A stretch of DNA of 64,000 bases, taken from contig NW_026262735.1 in assembly GCF_021869535.1 (NCBI RefSeq), positions 186,001 through 250,000 of the forward strand, given 5' to 3'. The first letter of the stretch is position 1; every line of letters starts with the position of its first letter. This document shows positions 8,690 through 20,116 of the stretch, one piece after another. This DNA comes from Mytilus californianus. Its lineage: Eukaryota; Mollusca; Bivalvia; Mytilida; Mytilidae. The position numbers and the translations under genes are program-made. Under the pieces are notes generated by a model that was given only the letters and a program-made list of their open reading frames with translations, was not told the DNA's origin and made no database searches.

Positions 8690-10310
8690 GAGAATACCCT
8701 AATACCTGTAAGTACCAAAAACCCTAACCTGACCCCCTCCAAAACTGTGATTTATGAGAAGTTCGTGAAAAAACTTAATACGAAAATCCAATCGGTTACC
8801 TCCTAGACTTACCAGTTCCAAGATAAAGTAAGGCCTTCAAAAAAACGATTTTAACGAATTTGGGGTTTGGGTTAGGGTTAAGGTTTGGGTTTTGGTTAGG
8901 GTTTGGGTTAATTCTATAGACAAATTTGGGGTATAGACATAGATGGAAGGATATATTATGGTTGTGATATGGCTGGTGTATGAATATATAAGGGTTAGGG
9001 TTATGGTTAGGCAGAACTTCTTTTTTTTCCTAAACAACTGCTAAGTACAGTGTGCCTTTGACCAATGTTCAAACAGGTGTGGAATGGATTCGAATAGAGA
9101 TAGTTTCTTACTGTTAACGGTTCCGAAAAACTAAAAAGGCGATCTAGAGGACGGGACATTATTGGTATCACTGAAGTGTATAGCCGCACTTTCCGACCTC
9201 ACTGAAGAAGAGTTTGTGTGAGAGTGAAGCCTAACCCCGACATTAACACCAACTCCGAAACTACAAAAGATAGACATGCGGTCTTTGCCATAGGCTTGCT
9301 CGTCCAAAAATACTGTCCCTTTGGGTTCGAGTTTTTAATTTCAATCCGATCGGAGCACAGGATCATGTTGAGATTTGGAAAAGAGTGAAGCCTAACCCCG
9401 ACATTAACCCCAACTCCGAAACTAAAAAATATAAAGACTTGCAGTTCTTACCATAGGCTTGCTCGTCAAAAAGTACTCCGCCTAGCGAGGTCGATTTTTT
9501 AATTTCAAGCCGATCGGAGCATAGGATCATGTGGAGATTTTGAAAAGATCGATTTTGAAAAGTACCAAAAACACTAACCTGACCCCCATCCCTCCCAAAC
9601 TATGATTTTTGAGAAGTTAGTGAAAAAAAACTTAATACGAAAATCCAATCGGTTACCCCCCTAGACTTACCCGTTCCAAGATAAAGTAAAGCCTTCAAAA
9701 TAACGATTTTAACGAATTTGGGGTTTGAGTTAGGGTTAAGGTTTGGGTTTAGGTTAGGGTTTGGGTTAGGTCTATAGACAAATTTGGGGTATAGACATAG
9801 ATGGAAGGATATATTATGGTTGTGATATGGCTAGTGTATGAATATACAGGGGTTAGGGTTATGGTTAGGCAGAACTTTTTTTCTACCAAAAAATTGCTAA
9901 ATACAGTGTGCCTTTGACTTCAATGTTCAAACAGGTGTAGAATGGATTCGAATAGAGATAGTTTCCTACTGTTAACTGTTCCGAAAAGCTAAAAATGCGA
10001 TCTTAAGGACGATACCTTATTAAAATCACTGAAGTGTACAGCTGCACTTTCCGACTTCTTAGAAGAAGCGTTTGTGTGAGAGTGAAGCCTAACCCCGACA
10101 TTAACTCCAACTCCGAAACTACAAAAGATAAAGACATGTGGTCTTCACCATAGGATTGCTCGTCCAAAAACACTTGGGATCGAGTTTTTAATTTCAATCC
10201 GATCGGAGCACAGGATCATGTTGAGATTTGGAAAAGATTGACTTTGAAAAGAGTGAAGCCTAACCCCGACATTAATCCCAACTCCGAAACTACAAAAGAA
10301 AGGTTATCCA
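8690..10310. repeat. ~850-bp tandem duplication with telomere-like words
   Basis: AGTACCAAAAACCCTAACC at 8711 recurs near 9560, and GGTTATGGTTAGGCAGAAC near 8999 recurs near 9858, offsets of about 849-858. Each unit holds runs of TTAGGG/TTTGGG words (8858-8910, 8990-9008; 9720-9772, 9850-9865). It also holds a ~165-bp sub-repeat beginning GAGTGAAGCCTAACCCCGAC at 9222, 9383, 10080 and 10251. The TTAGGG words are interspersed with AAGG and TTTGGG variants, so this is a degenerate interstitial array and not a chromosome end. Confidence 0.85.
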
Positions 10311-10670
10311 ACACATCGGAAAAATATTTTTATATGATGGGATATAAACATCGTGGTTTACATTGCTTCGTTACCCATTTTTAACAGTCTCTTCCCAAAT
10401 TTAACTCTATGCATTTAATACATGGATTTTTAATCGGAATTCACCATGTTTGCCTTGGATTTACATGATTTAAGATTCTGTTTTGCCAAATGTTCAAACG
10501 AAAATTGTACCATGTATATATAGGGATTATATTATTCAAAGAAGAGAACTTCTCATACTTTTCATTATTAAGTATATGAATCAGTCATGTGAGTGTTGGA
10601 TGAAGCCGTTAAATAGTTTAGTTTAAAATACAAACCATAACAAACTACTGACTTTAGTGACAGTTCATTA
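10311..10670. other. No gene recognised
   Basis: AT-rich spacer between arrays with no supported feature. Confidence 0.5.
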
Positions 10671-12240
10671 TTATGGATACAGAGAGGAAATTATGGCACT
10701 CTCAATTGATCTGGACAAAATTTTGTAGTCATTGTGTTCCAATATTGTTGTCATCTTTATTATACAATCCTTCCTGACATAGAAATATAATAGATTTACG
10801 ATCAGGCCATATTTATTTACAAGATAAAGTGCAAATATGGTCAGTTTTGGTTGAAGCGGACAAATAATTTTGTTATACATGTCAGACTGAGGTAGGCAAA
10901 CTACTTATATTTGTTTACGATTCAATATTTTGAATAAAAAGAGGACATGCTGGCACTCTAAATTGATGCGAACAAATTTTGTAGTCATTGTGTTCCAATA
11001 TTGCTATCAGATGTATTATACAAACTATCCTTACATCATGTACATGAAAATATTACTGATTTACTGTGCGACTATAAGATCTACATAATAAAGTGCAAAT
11101 ATGGTCTGTTTTGGTTGATGCGGACAAATAATTTTGTTATACAAGTCAGCCTGAGGAATGAAAACTACAGAAATTTGTTAAGGAATCAATATTTTTAATA
11201 AAAAAAGGACATGCTGGCACTCTAAATTGATGCGAACAAAATGTTGTAGTCATTGTGTTCCTATATTGCTGTCATTTGTATTATACAGTTCATCCTGACA
11301 TAAAAATATAACTCATTTACTATGCGGCTATATAGATTTGCATGCTAAGTGCAAATATGGTCAGTTTTGGTTGATGAGGTCAAATATGGTCAGTTTTGTT
11401 TGATGTGGTCAAATAATTTTGTTATACGAGTCAGTCTGAGATATCAAGACTACTGAAATATGTTTACGATTCAATATTTTGAATAAAAAGATGACATGCT
11501 GGTACTCTAAATTGATGCGGAAAGATTTTGTAGTCATTGTGTTCCAATATTGCTGTCTTTTGTATTATATAGTCCTTCCTGACATAAAAATATTACTGAT
11601 TTTCTATGCAGCTATATAGATTTACATAATAAAGAGCAAATATGGTCAGTTTTGGTTGATGCGGTCAAATAATTTTGTTATATAAGGCATCCTGAGGTAT
11701 CAAAACTACTGAAATTTGTTTACTATTCATTATTTTGAATAAAAAGAGGACATGCTGGTACTTTAAATTGATGAGGACATATTTTTTAGTCATTATGTTC
11801 CAATATTGCTGACATCTTTATTATACAATCTGTCCTGACATAAAAATATTACTGATTTACTATGCGACTATAAGATTTACATAATAAAGTGCAAATATGG
11901 TAAGTTTTGGTTGATGCTTACAAATGATTTTGTTATACTAGTCAGTCTGAGGTATAAAAACTACTGATATTTTTTACGATTCAATATTTTGAATAAAAAG
12001 AGGACATTCTGGCACTCTAAATTGATGCGAACAAAATTGTATAGTCATTGTGTTCCAATATTGCTATCATTTGTATTATGCAATTCATCCTTACATGAAA
12101 ATATAACTGATTCACTATGCGACTATAAGGTTTATATAATAAAGTGCACAAATATGGTCAGTTTTGGTTGAAGCAGTCAAATATGGTCAGTTTTGGTTGA
12201 TACGGTCAAAAAATTTTGTTATACGAGTCAGTCTGACATG
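10671..12240. repeat. ~255-bp satellite, six monomers
   Basis: The anchor GACATGCTGG (or variant) followed by ACTCTAAATTGATG occurs near 10684, 10944, 11208, 11493, 11749 and 12003, spacings of about 254-285. The longer third interval is explained by an internal ~27-bp duplication around GCAAATATGGTCAGTTTTG at 11350-11400. A second such duplication lies near 12155-12205. Short frames in it recur with each monomer and are not genes. Confidence 0.88.
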
Positions 12241-12685
12241 TCTGAAGAAAAATATATATTGTACGAAAACACGTAATATTACTGTTACAATATAACAGTT
12301 TATTAATATTAAAATATTTATACAGTTATGTATTCTTCGATTCTTATCGGAATTTACCTATTGATCTTCTTATCATTGAAAACGGCATCGAAATTCATCA
12401 ACGTTATCCTTGGTTCTTATAAGAAGCCTTACCTGGAAAGTTGTTGTTAGGTCCTGTCTTCGAATTCCGCGTTCCTAGTATAAAGAGTGTTGTTTTTTTC
12501 ATTTCTGTAACTTCTTCCTGTTAACGAGGAGCACATCCAAAGTAGATTTAGAAATGTTGAGGCATATACACAAAATTAAGCTAATATCATAGATTGTGTT
12601 AAAAAATCATTTAAATTCCATGTATTTCGCATCAATTCCCTTGCAACTTTGACCGAACAAAATACAGTTCTTTGTTTTATTACAG
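12241..12685. other. No gene recognised; probable intron
   Basis: AT-rich sequence ending in a good acceptor, GTTTTATTACAG, at 12674-12685. Probably the intron before the following exon. Confidence 0.4.
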
Positions 12686-13156
12686 GTAGCTGAAACTGTG
12701 ACAAGGTCCAGCAGAAATGGACACAACATACCACAAGTTGTAGGAAATATACAAGATCCTGTAATGTTTTATGAATGGAATCCTTATTTGCAACAGTACT
12801 TTAAAACTTTGAAACATAAAACTGACTATCATCATTTTTACATGGATTCACAACACCCAGGAGTAGTAACATGCAGAGAAAATGCATCTTCAGAATCATA
12901 TACATTCAATTTACCGAAATGCAAAACTAAAACTCCACCAGGAGGTGAGCTTCCTCAACCATCTAACATAAAAGGAATTGAACCTGCCAGGAAGTGGTAT
13001 TTATATGAGCAGATAAGACAGCACTGCTACTCAGATTCAGCTAAGAACATCACATGTCCGAAACCACTGGTTCCTAAAAAGGAAATAGACTTAACACAAC
13101 AAGACCAACACAATGCCAAATCCAATGGAGGAAGAAAAAGGGCTCTGCTGAACTAA
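12686..13156 (+). CDS. Terminal exon of unrecognised protein (157 codons to stop)
   Basis: The exon follows GTTTTATTACAG and reads in frame from its first base (VAETVTRSS) to TAA at 13154-13156, with AATAAA overlapping the stop. The start lies in an upstream exon I cannot find, so this is 5'-partial. Features: an aromatic-rich N half (MFYEWNPYLQQYF, then a YHHFYMD segment), a central PGVVTCRE, a Pro-rich linker (KTPPGGELPQP), an aromatic KWYLYEQIRQHC motif, and a basic C end with GGRKRALL. No membrane segment or enzyme motif is seen. The ARKWYLYEQIR motif reminds me of a multi-copy bivalve protein family of unknown function that often sits near transposons, but I could not verify this. The frame is uninterrupted, unlike neighbouring transposon ORFs. 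Confidence 0.55.
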   Translation, partial: VAETVTRSSRNGHNIPQVVGNIQDPVMFYEWNPYLQQYFKTLKHKTDYHHFYMDSQHPGVVTCRENASSESYTFNLPKCKTKTPPGGELPQPSNIKGIEPARKWYLYEQIRQHCYSDSAKNITCPKPLVPKKEIDLTQQDQHNAKSNGGRKRALLN

Positions 13157-13207
13157 ATAAAATGATAAAACATTTCAGTGAAAATTAATTGAATTTTAAC
13201 ACAATGC

Positions 13208-13345
13208 TTGTTGTACTATTTAAAAATAAAGAGATGTGTTATGATTACCAATGAGACAAGTTTCCACCTAGGTTTAAATAAAGTGGATGTAAGCAATTAA
13301 AGGCACATGTATGGCCTTCAACAATGAGAAGGTCGAGACTGGTGG
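13208..13345 (+). repeat. Dispersed mussel repeat (AGATGTGNTATGATTNCCAATGAGACAA type)
   Basis: Begins AGAGATGTGTTATGATTACC and ends near ATGGCCTTCAACAATGAGAA. Related copies or pieces occur at 15869, 34357, 34482, 48396 and, reversed, at 55020-55190. Confidence 0.75.
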
Positions 13346-13404
13346 AGACTGGTCAAGAGTGAGTCGAGGCTGGTCAAGGCGTGTCGGAACGCAGTAAACT
13401 TCAC

Positions 13405-13635
13405 ATGAAGAAAATGGATAGCGACTTCGAATACAACCAAGACTATATACTAATACCAGCAGTTAAAGAAAGGAGATTAAAGTAGAATGCAAAAAGGCTT
13501 GCTGAGCACAAGACATGGAGAGAAATGAACAAAAAGCATGACTACTACAGCAAACGTCAATTAGATCCACAGCCTACCTTACAGTTCCACGACAGTTACT
13601 GCAAACCAAAGCTTCCAAAACTTGCTGCAGACTGA
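13405..13635 (+). pseudogene. Broken short ORF, unrecognised
   Basis: From ATG 13405 a charged peptide runs MKKMDSDFEYNQDYILI..., is interrupted by one TAG at 13483-13485, and continues in the same frame with KRLAEHKTWREMNKKHDYY and a Pro/Lys-rich end to TGA 13633-13635. Continued coding-like composition across a single stop suggests a recently disabled gene or transposon remnant. I cannot name it. Removing the stop would give only 76 residues, so it may be one exon. Confidence 0.35.
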
Positions 13636-14415
13636 GATACCAGATACGCAGTAAACAAATTCATAAAAGGTCCTTATTACACGTTTCTTTTTCTTTATTA
13701 TGGCACCCTCAACGGAGTTGGGAAGACATATTGTTATCATACGTTTCATTTTTATTTTTCTTCCACTTTTTTTGTCCAGGCGATTTCTCGTTTGGACCAA
13801 TGTTACTATACAATAATGTTAACCACCATGTACAGATGTGTAAATAAGGGTTGGCATATTTAAGATGGATGTCGTTGTCATGGAAACAGAAAGAATGTAA
13901 AAATAATTTTTTTTATATGTTCGAACTTAAAATCATAAAATTTTCATATAATATTGGTGTCCATTATATACAATGTACGATTACAAAATGTCATAACCAA
14001 TACGATTATGAATATAGTTAAATAGATTATTTGGTAATGTAGGAGTATAATCAAATATCAGTCTAAAAGTTTACTTCCAGTCAATTGATATTGTATGCAA
14101 CACAGGAACTGGGCAGTTTAATTGAATCTATGGATATACCATTATCTTCAAAAAAAAAAATTGCATCTGAAATAAAACTTTAAAAAAATCTTATACATAA
14201 ATAAGTAACTTATCAATTTTGTACTTACTTTCTAGAACATTATACATCCAACGACAGAAATATAGAATACTCTAATTTACAATGTCGAGCTTGTAACCTA
14301 TAACATAACTGATCTACACATTTCAATGTAATCCAGGTGTTAAATGTACAAATATAAATGTCAATTAGAAGTAAAAGTAATGTGTAGACTGTAGTGCGAC
14401 ATTTGGTGTATTTTA
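13636..14415. other. No gene recognised
   Basis: AT-rich non-coding sequence with homopolymer A and T runs and no supported feature before the SINE-like insertion. Confidence 0.5.
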
Positions 14416-14429
14416 TCTAATGTAGAATG

Positions 14430-14850
14430 ATTGATTGATTGTTGGTTGCTTAACGTCCAGTGGCAAATATTTCATGCATATTCAGGACGAGAACAAGTTC
14501 ACAATAAATACAATAGGTAGGTTCTGTAATAGATTAAGGGATTATGGTCGGAGAAATTTAGACTGCCACGGGAAATGAGGGTATATTGGATAGGGACAGA
14601 AATTTAGCCTGGCAACAGGTCACCTACGGACCACTCAAAGAGTTGTTGCAAGGGTTCTTAACGTGCAAAGAGCGTGGCACTCTCTTTACACGAGGCATCG
14701 GATTTAACGTCCCCATTCTGACCGGACGTGGCTGCAAATTTGTACATCCCGCACAGCCAAACGGACGCCCCACTTTAGCACGGGTTTTACTGCCGGTCGG
14801 AGGAAGACCAATGGTGACCATACTTCTATTCCCCAGTCACCCTTGGGGGT
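14430..14850 (-). mobile_element. SINE-like element, copy 1
   Basis: About 421 bp. It is flanked by a perfect 14-bp target-site duplication TCTAATGTAGAATG (14416-14429 and 14851-14864). Read on the reverse strand it begins ACCCCCAAGGGTGACTGGGG and ends CAACCAACAATCAATCAAT, a simple-repeat tail typical of RNA copied by target-primed reverse transcription. Five other copies lie in the window (18711, 21336, 22289, 35530, 44434). It contains weak matches to RNA polymerase III boxes (TGGCTGTGCGGG as A-box, GTTAAATCC as B-box, one mismatch each), so its promoter type is uncertain. Both strands hold ~65-88-codon open frames, which I treat as by-products of a GC-rich young repeat. Confidence 0.85.
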
Positions 14851-14864
14851 TCTAATGTAGAATG

Positions 14865-15860
14865 TTATTAATCTTTTGTACACAAACTTTGTCTGTGTAA
14901 TGAATATGAATGTATAACTAATGTACAAAAAATATACCGTTATCCCTGGACGATGGATTTTTGTAAACACAGGGCCCCTTGTGTATACTTCCCTGGGTTA
15001 TACAAAGGAAATTATATTCAGGTGATTTTCAAGAAATGTATTCACTAGTAGCACGATTTAAGTCTGAAACGATCATTTTGGTCTGATCTTATCTTAATCG
15101 ACTGGATTTACCGCTAGAGAAAAACGACAAGACTTTAAGAGCTTTTCAGACGCCGTTCCGATCGATAGTCCCATCAGGTAAATCAGTCCGTCAAGGCATG
15201 TCATGATAAACAAGACTGAATCTTCTCGCAAGCTGTTACGATCCGTTACGACGGTGTCAGACCAAATCTCAAAACTAACGTTCAAAATTGTCAGACCATG
15301 TTTTGATCCGTTCAGTTTGTCGGTATGATACTACGAGTTACACCCCTTCTGCTTGATAATGCATTTTAGATTAATATATTATATATATAAGAATTTAAAA
15401 TGCATCTCTCGAATAAATAAAAAAATAATTAAAGATTAAATCCTCTGTTGAGTCTTTATTTCTGTTGTTGGTTTGTTGAGGAACTAATAAATTATTCGTA
15501 TACATATGTTACTTTTTTTTTATAAATGTTAGTTTATCTATTTTTTTAACTGACAAGTATTATCGTTTATATAAATATTAAAAGTTGATTTCCGTTGCTT
15601 TATGGATCTTATATAATTGACTTTATTTTTGTTCCAGCTTTATGAAAGTCAACAATTTTAAGGTGATTTCCAACCTATATTATTGTTTATCAGATAGTTT
15701 CCTCAATTTACTTATTATTTTAAAAAAATGGAAGGACGTATGTTAATTATATACTGACAAAAATGTTTGCTATACATTTAACCTTAAAAGGTTGTGAACC
15801 CGGTGTGAAAATGTTTTTGGTATTTGAAAATTGGTATAGCGGCAAATCTTAAACGAAACC
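14865..15860. other. No gene; moderately CpG-rich patch at 15060-15350
   Basis: The patch at 15060-15350 is richer in G+C and CpG than its surroundings (for example GACGCCGTTCCGATCGATAG). It has no splice-bounded frame that I trust. The rest is AT-rich. Confidence 0.45.
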
Positions 15861-15868
15861 TAAAAAAA

Positions 15869-15925
15869 CAAGGAGATGTGGTATAATTGCCAATGAGACA
15901 ATCCACTGAAATGAAGCGGAGGCAA
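15869..15925 (+). repeat. Fragment of the mussel AGATGTGGTATNATTGCC repeat
   Basis: AAGGAGATGTGGTATAATTG followed by CCAATGAGACAA matches the core of the dispersed repeat also seen at 13208 and 48396. Confidence 0.7.
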
Positions 15926-16377
15926 ATTAACACTTGCGTATTTTTTTTGTCAGATGCCTGTTGATATTTTGAATTGAAACAAATCTTAATGTCGTTTCAA
16001 AACATGTTGAAGACGGGTTCTTTAAAGAGAAAAAAAGATGAAAAATGTAACTCGTGAGTATAAACACCCCTATAAGTATGCTGGCTTATTACTTTCCTTG
16101 GTTTATTTTTGAATCGATAACGCTATAGTTACCAATGTTTACACTATCAACTCACTGAACAACAAATGCTAATCGATAAAATAATTCATTGACCAAAAAT
16201 ATAATAATTATTTATAATTAATTTAAACAAAATCATGAAGCGCCTTTTCTATGGAAGTCTTTAATGTATAAGGCAATTCATGATTTTTATTTATCTTTAA
16301 TAAAGGTATGAAATATATTTTTGGTATTGTTTGAAAATATTTTTTTCGTGTTTCTTTTTCTGATTATGATCAGCATT

Positions 16378-16575
16378 GTCTGGTTGTATGCTAGCGTGTT
16401 CCATTGATTCTAGTGCGGTAGGTCGTGGGTTCGAACCCCGGTAGGTCAAACCAATGACTTGAAAATTGGTAGAATAATGTGTCCAGGTAGGTTGACATGT
16501 CTTCCAGCGGAATGTTAACAGGTAACTTGTGATCACTTGTGACATTAGCACGTCAAAAATCCGGTTAAGTAACAA
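16378..16575 (+). mobile_element. tRNA-derived SINE head
   Basis: The sequence has a tRNA-like layout with a perfect internal B-box GGTTCGAACCC at 16428-16438. Upstream is an A-box-like TGCTAGCGTG, with CCGGTAGGTC downstream. It continues into a non-tRNA body (AATGACTTGAAAATTGG). It does not close into a canonical cloverleaf, so it is a SINE relic and not a functional tRNA gene. Confidence 0.6.
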
Positions 16576-16860
16576 TGTTGGTCTAGTCTTCTCTGTACCT
16601 ATTCTTATGGTTAATGATTATTTATTAAAAATATATATATCCTAATTGATGCTTATAACATGTTCTCGTCTTTTATAAGCTTATAACTTGCTGTTGGACA
16701 TAAATATATATATATACATATAATAAAGCAGTGACTGTGTTCGTATTCATATTCACATTAACATGTTCTCCTCCTTTATATGCTTATAACTTGCTACTGG
16801 ACATAAAAAAGGGCATCCATCATCATTATCATTATCATAATGCTAGCATCCAGACATATC
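16576..16860. other. No gene; short (TA)n runs
   Basis: AT-rich sequence with ATATATAT runs and a duplicated word AACATGTTCTC...TTATAACTTGCT (near 16659 and 16761). Confidence 0.5.
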
Positions 16861-16873
16861 TTCCCCCATTCAA

Positions 16874-19609
16874 AGTGAACCAGATCCAGAAACAAGTGAA
16901 ACACCAGAGCCGAGTACTGGTAAAAAGTCCACTCCAATGTCAGTTAGTAGCCAAAAGGGGCTTGATCCAGCTATATTTCTTATTAAAAACCAACATAGTA
17001 TAGATGTTCTCAAATTGGCAATGCTAAAAGATGCTGACGAAATATCTAAAGTTTATCCTAAAAAAGGGGGGGAGACGATATCTGCCATTTTGGGAATTCC
17101 AGTTTCCATTGTTATGGTATTCCTGTACGGAAGATTCTGCATATTGCAAGTATTGTGTTGTTTTTCGGGATAAAGGTGGACTTTTTAGCAGATAAGGTTT
17201 CACGGACTGGAAAATGCAGTGGGTAATAAAAGATCAACTTTAAAATCACATGACGACTCAGTTGATCATAAGAATGCAGTTGAGAAGGCTAAAAACTTAA
17301 TCTCTATATGCGAAGGCAAGAAACCTGGTATATGTTCATCATTAAGCAAAGCATATGAAGACAAGGTCAAAAGAAATCATGATATACTTCTTTCCATAAT
17401 TGATATGATAATCGTGTTAGGGCAGAGGAACATCGCATTAAGGGGAAATTGGGATAAAATAGCTCACCAGGAAGACGGAAACTTTCAATTTTTCATCAAT
17501 TGGAAATCTAACTTTGATACGGTTTTAAAAGATCATCTCGAAACAGCAGACAAGTCTATTACCTACCTATCACCACAGATTCAGAACGAATTGATACAAT
17601 GCTGTGAACTTGAAATAAGAGAACGAATTGTGCAAAAATGTAAAGCATCAGGCTTTTAATCCATAATGGCTGATGAAACTACGGATGTTTCCGTGACAGA
17701 GCAACTATCGCTTTGTATCAGATACGTTGATAGTGACACTTGTGAGGTACGAGAGGATTTTTTAGGATTTGTTGAACCTAAGGAAGTTCACGCTGAACAT
17801 ATTGCTAATGCAATTGTTAATAACCTAGAAAAAAGGGGACTACCATTGCAGAAACGTGGACAAGCGTACGATGGAGCCTCTGTCATGAGTGGACATATAT
17901 CAGGTGTACAACAGCGCATACGTGAACAATGTCCAGATGCAACTTTCGTTTACTGCAAGTCGCACAACCTTAACCTTGTGGTGACGCAAAGTTGCAAGGA
18001 TGTGCGCCAGATACTGAATTTGATGTCATCAGTCGGCCAAATGACATGGTTCTTGTGTGCATCCCATAAGCGTAAAACCATTCTAAACTCATTTACAGGC
18101 AATACAAAATTAGTAGATGATATGCTTGAAGGTTTACAAAGTGAGAAAGAAGATGTCGACATAAAACTTTTGAAAAAGGGAACACATGTTTCGGTGAAGC
18201 GTTTATGCGAAACAAGGTGGACAGCAAGAGTTAGACACGGTTTCGTCACTTCTTGCAAACTACAAATCTGTTCATGCTGCTCTGACTAAAATTGAAAATG
18301 TAAGCACAAGTGATGCTAGGACAAATGCAAGTGGTTATCGGCGCTACCTGGAAGACCCGAATGCATTGTTGCCGTGTTAGTGGCCCAATTTGTCTTGAGC
18401 ATTCGTAAGCCACTATCATTGTTCCTTCAAAAGACTGACTGCAACATGGTGGATGCTTTTGAGGAATGAAAAATTCTTCTGGAATTATTACAGGAAAAGA
18501 GAACAGAGGAAATTTTTTCAGGCGAGGTACTGTCATAGCAGATGCTATTGTAATAGACTTAATGCCACGTAGGCGAGTTGGGCGTAAAGTTCATAGGAAG
18601 AACGCAGCAACTGCCTCTACTGCAGAGCAGCATTGGCGAATTAATTTGTTTTTCCCATTTTTGGATCACGTCATTAGTGAAATGCAACGCCGGTTTCCTG
18701 ATAAGGTAAATTGATTGTTGATTGCTTAACGTCCAGTGGCAAATATTTCATGCATAATTCAGGACGAGATCAAAATAACAATAAATACAATAGGTAGGTT
18801 CTGTAATGTAGGCCATCCGGGAAGAAGGTCGGGGAAATTTAGACTGCCACTGGAAAATCAGGGCAAATTGGATAGGGAAAGCAATTTTGCCTTGCAACAG
18901 GTCACCTACGAACCCCTCAAAGAGTTGTTGAAAGGGTTCTTAACGTGCAGAGAGCGTGGCATTCTCTCTACACGAGGCATCGGATTTAACGTCTCCATTC
19001 TGACCGGAAGTGGCTGCGTACTTGTACATCCCACACAGCCAAACGGACGCCCCCACTTTAGCAAGGGTTTTACCGCCGGTCGGAGGAAGACCAATGGTGA
19101 CCATATTTCTATTCCCCAGTCACCCTTGCGGGGGGGCTGATGAGGTAAAAAATCAAATGTTAGGATATTACCTTATTTAAAAAAATGTAGGCAAGTTAAC
19201 ACCGGAATTAATTGAACCCCTTTTCCAAGCATTTCCGGACGTAATTAACATGGAAGGGTTAACATGTGAACTTGAAAAGTGGGTAAGAAAGACAGTAGCA
19301 ATGCTAGATGAAGGAAGCCTCCAGACAGCAATTAAGCTAGCTAACAAAGACTTATACCCAAATGTTTTCATAATATTACAAGTACTTTTAACTCTGCTTG
19401 TCACCACAGTCTGTTGTGAGAGATCGTTTTCAAGTTTAAGGCGTTTGAAAACATGGGAACGGGCTACAATGGGTGGTGACAGGCTTTGTGAGCTTGCCAT
19501 GCTCCATGTGCATAGGACTGATACAGTTGACAAAGAACGTGCGTTGAAGCTTTTCGATAGTACAGGTCACAGGAGAATCGGAAAGTTTTGGTTGACCAAC
19601 AGAGATTAA
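16874..19609 (+). pseudogene. hAT-superfamily transposase (ZMYM-like) pseudogene
   Basis: Ordered pieces match a hAT transposase of the ZMYM1-like/DUF4371 type. There is a Ser/Pro/Thr-rich N end (SEPDPETSETPEPSTGKKS), a TTF-type zinc finger around 17130-17215 (SAYCKYCVVFRDKGG), a DUF4371-like helical block 17219-17656, and the catalytic core. The core has MADETTD near 17666 (first Asp), GQAYDGASVMSG near 17863 (second Asp), and a C-H-N-L motif (CKSHNLNLV). The C-terminal dimerisation domain near 19400-19500 reads CCERSFSSLRRLKTW and ends at TAA. Disruptions seen: frameshifts near 17134, 17213, 18232 and 18535, an in-frame TAA at 17657-17659, and a TGA near 18468. A complete SINE sits at 18711-19136. 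It cannot encode an active transposase. Terminal inverted repeats were not located. Confidence 0.88.
18711..19136 (-). mobile_element. SINE-like element, copy 2, inside the hAT gene
   Basis: Same family as 14430-14850. It is flanked by CTGATAAGGTAAA (18698-18710) and CTGATGAGGTAAA (19137-19149), a 13-bp target-site duplication with one mismatch. It interrupts the transposase between the block ending MQRRFPDKV and the block beginning KLTPELIEP. The diverged duplication and sequence make it older than copies 1, 3 and 4. Confidence 0.85.
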
Positions 19610-20076
19610 CTTTAATATTGAAACTTGTTTTGTTACTTACTAGGCTAGCTAAAAAAAAAAACGCATTTCTGTTAAATTTTTTTTGTTTTTTTATTATAAA
19701 TACATTGACCTCTCCCATAGTAATGCTGAAATAAGCTTCTCCCGTTTCAGGCACCCGAACCCCCCTAAAAAATGTTTCGCCTCACTTTGCTCGGCGATTT
19801 GCCTCAGTTGATTTGGACATGCGCTACGGCCTTGGAGTTACTCTACTAAACTTTGAAAAGCTACTATTATTAAATCTTTGTAGTACAATATACTATTGAA
19901 CAATAATTTACTTTACACAGTGGTGCGTCTAAATATCACCACGGTCGCAATAGTACACGAAGCTCCTGATACTGCATGCAGTCTGTGTCGAGACAGTGTT
20001 AAAACTATAAATAAATTTATTACCACCGTATACAGATTTTGATTAAAACAATGTAGCCTTATATTTATTTTCCTAC

Positions 20077-20078
<2 letters not shown>
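19610..20078. other. No gene; probable hAT 3' flank
   Basis: AT-rich, with a GC-richer stretch (ACCCGAACCCCCC, CTCGGCGATTTGCC) at 19750-19830 that may include the hAT 3' end. No inverted repeat partner was identified. Confidence 0.4.

Positions 20079-20115
<37 letters not shown>
20079..20115. repeat. (TA)n microsatellite
   Basis: An uninterrupted run of TA directly abuts the 5' side of the GIY-YIG fragment. Penelope-type elements are known for unusual target preferences and variable 5' ends. Whether the TA run is target or element is not resolved. Confidence 0.85.

Positions 20116-20116
<1 letters not shown>

Noticed and set aside
8850-9870. True telomere
   Set aside because: TTAGGG words are degenerate, short, duplicated and internal to unique flanks.
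14586-14970. Several overlapping open frames on both strands in the GC-rich repeat at 14.4-14.9 kb (and in its copies)
   Set aside because: They recur with the repeat in both orientations and have no splice or start context. Treated as SINE by-products, with a selection test suggested.
16378-16450. Functional tRNA gene
   Set aside because: Only the B-box is strong and a full cloverleaf with acceptor stem is not formed. The sequence continues into a SINE body.
17950-18536. Reverse-strand frames across the hAT gene
   Set aside because: Shadows of the forward transposase, whose motifs are clear.
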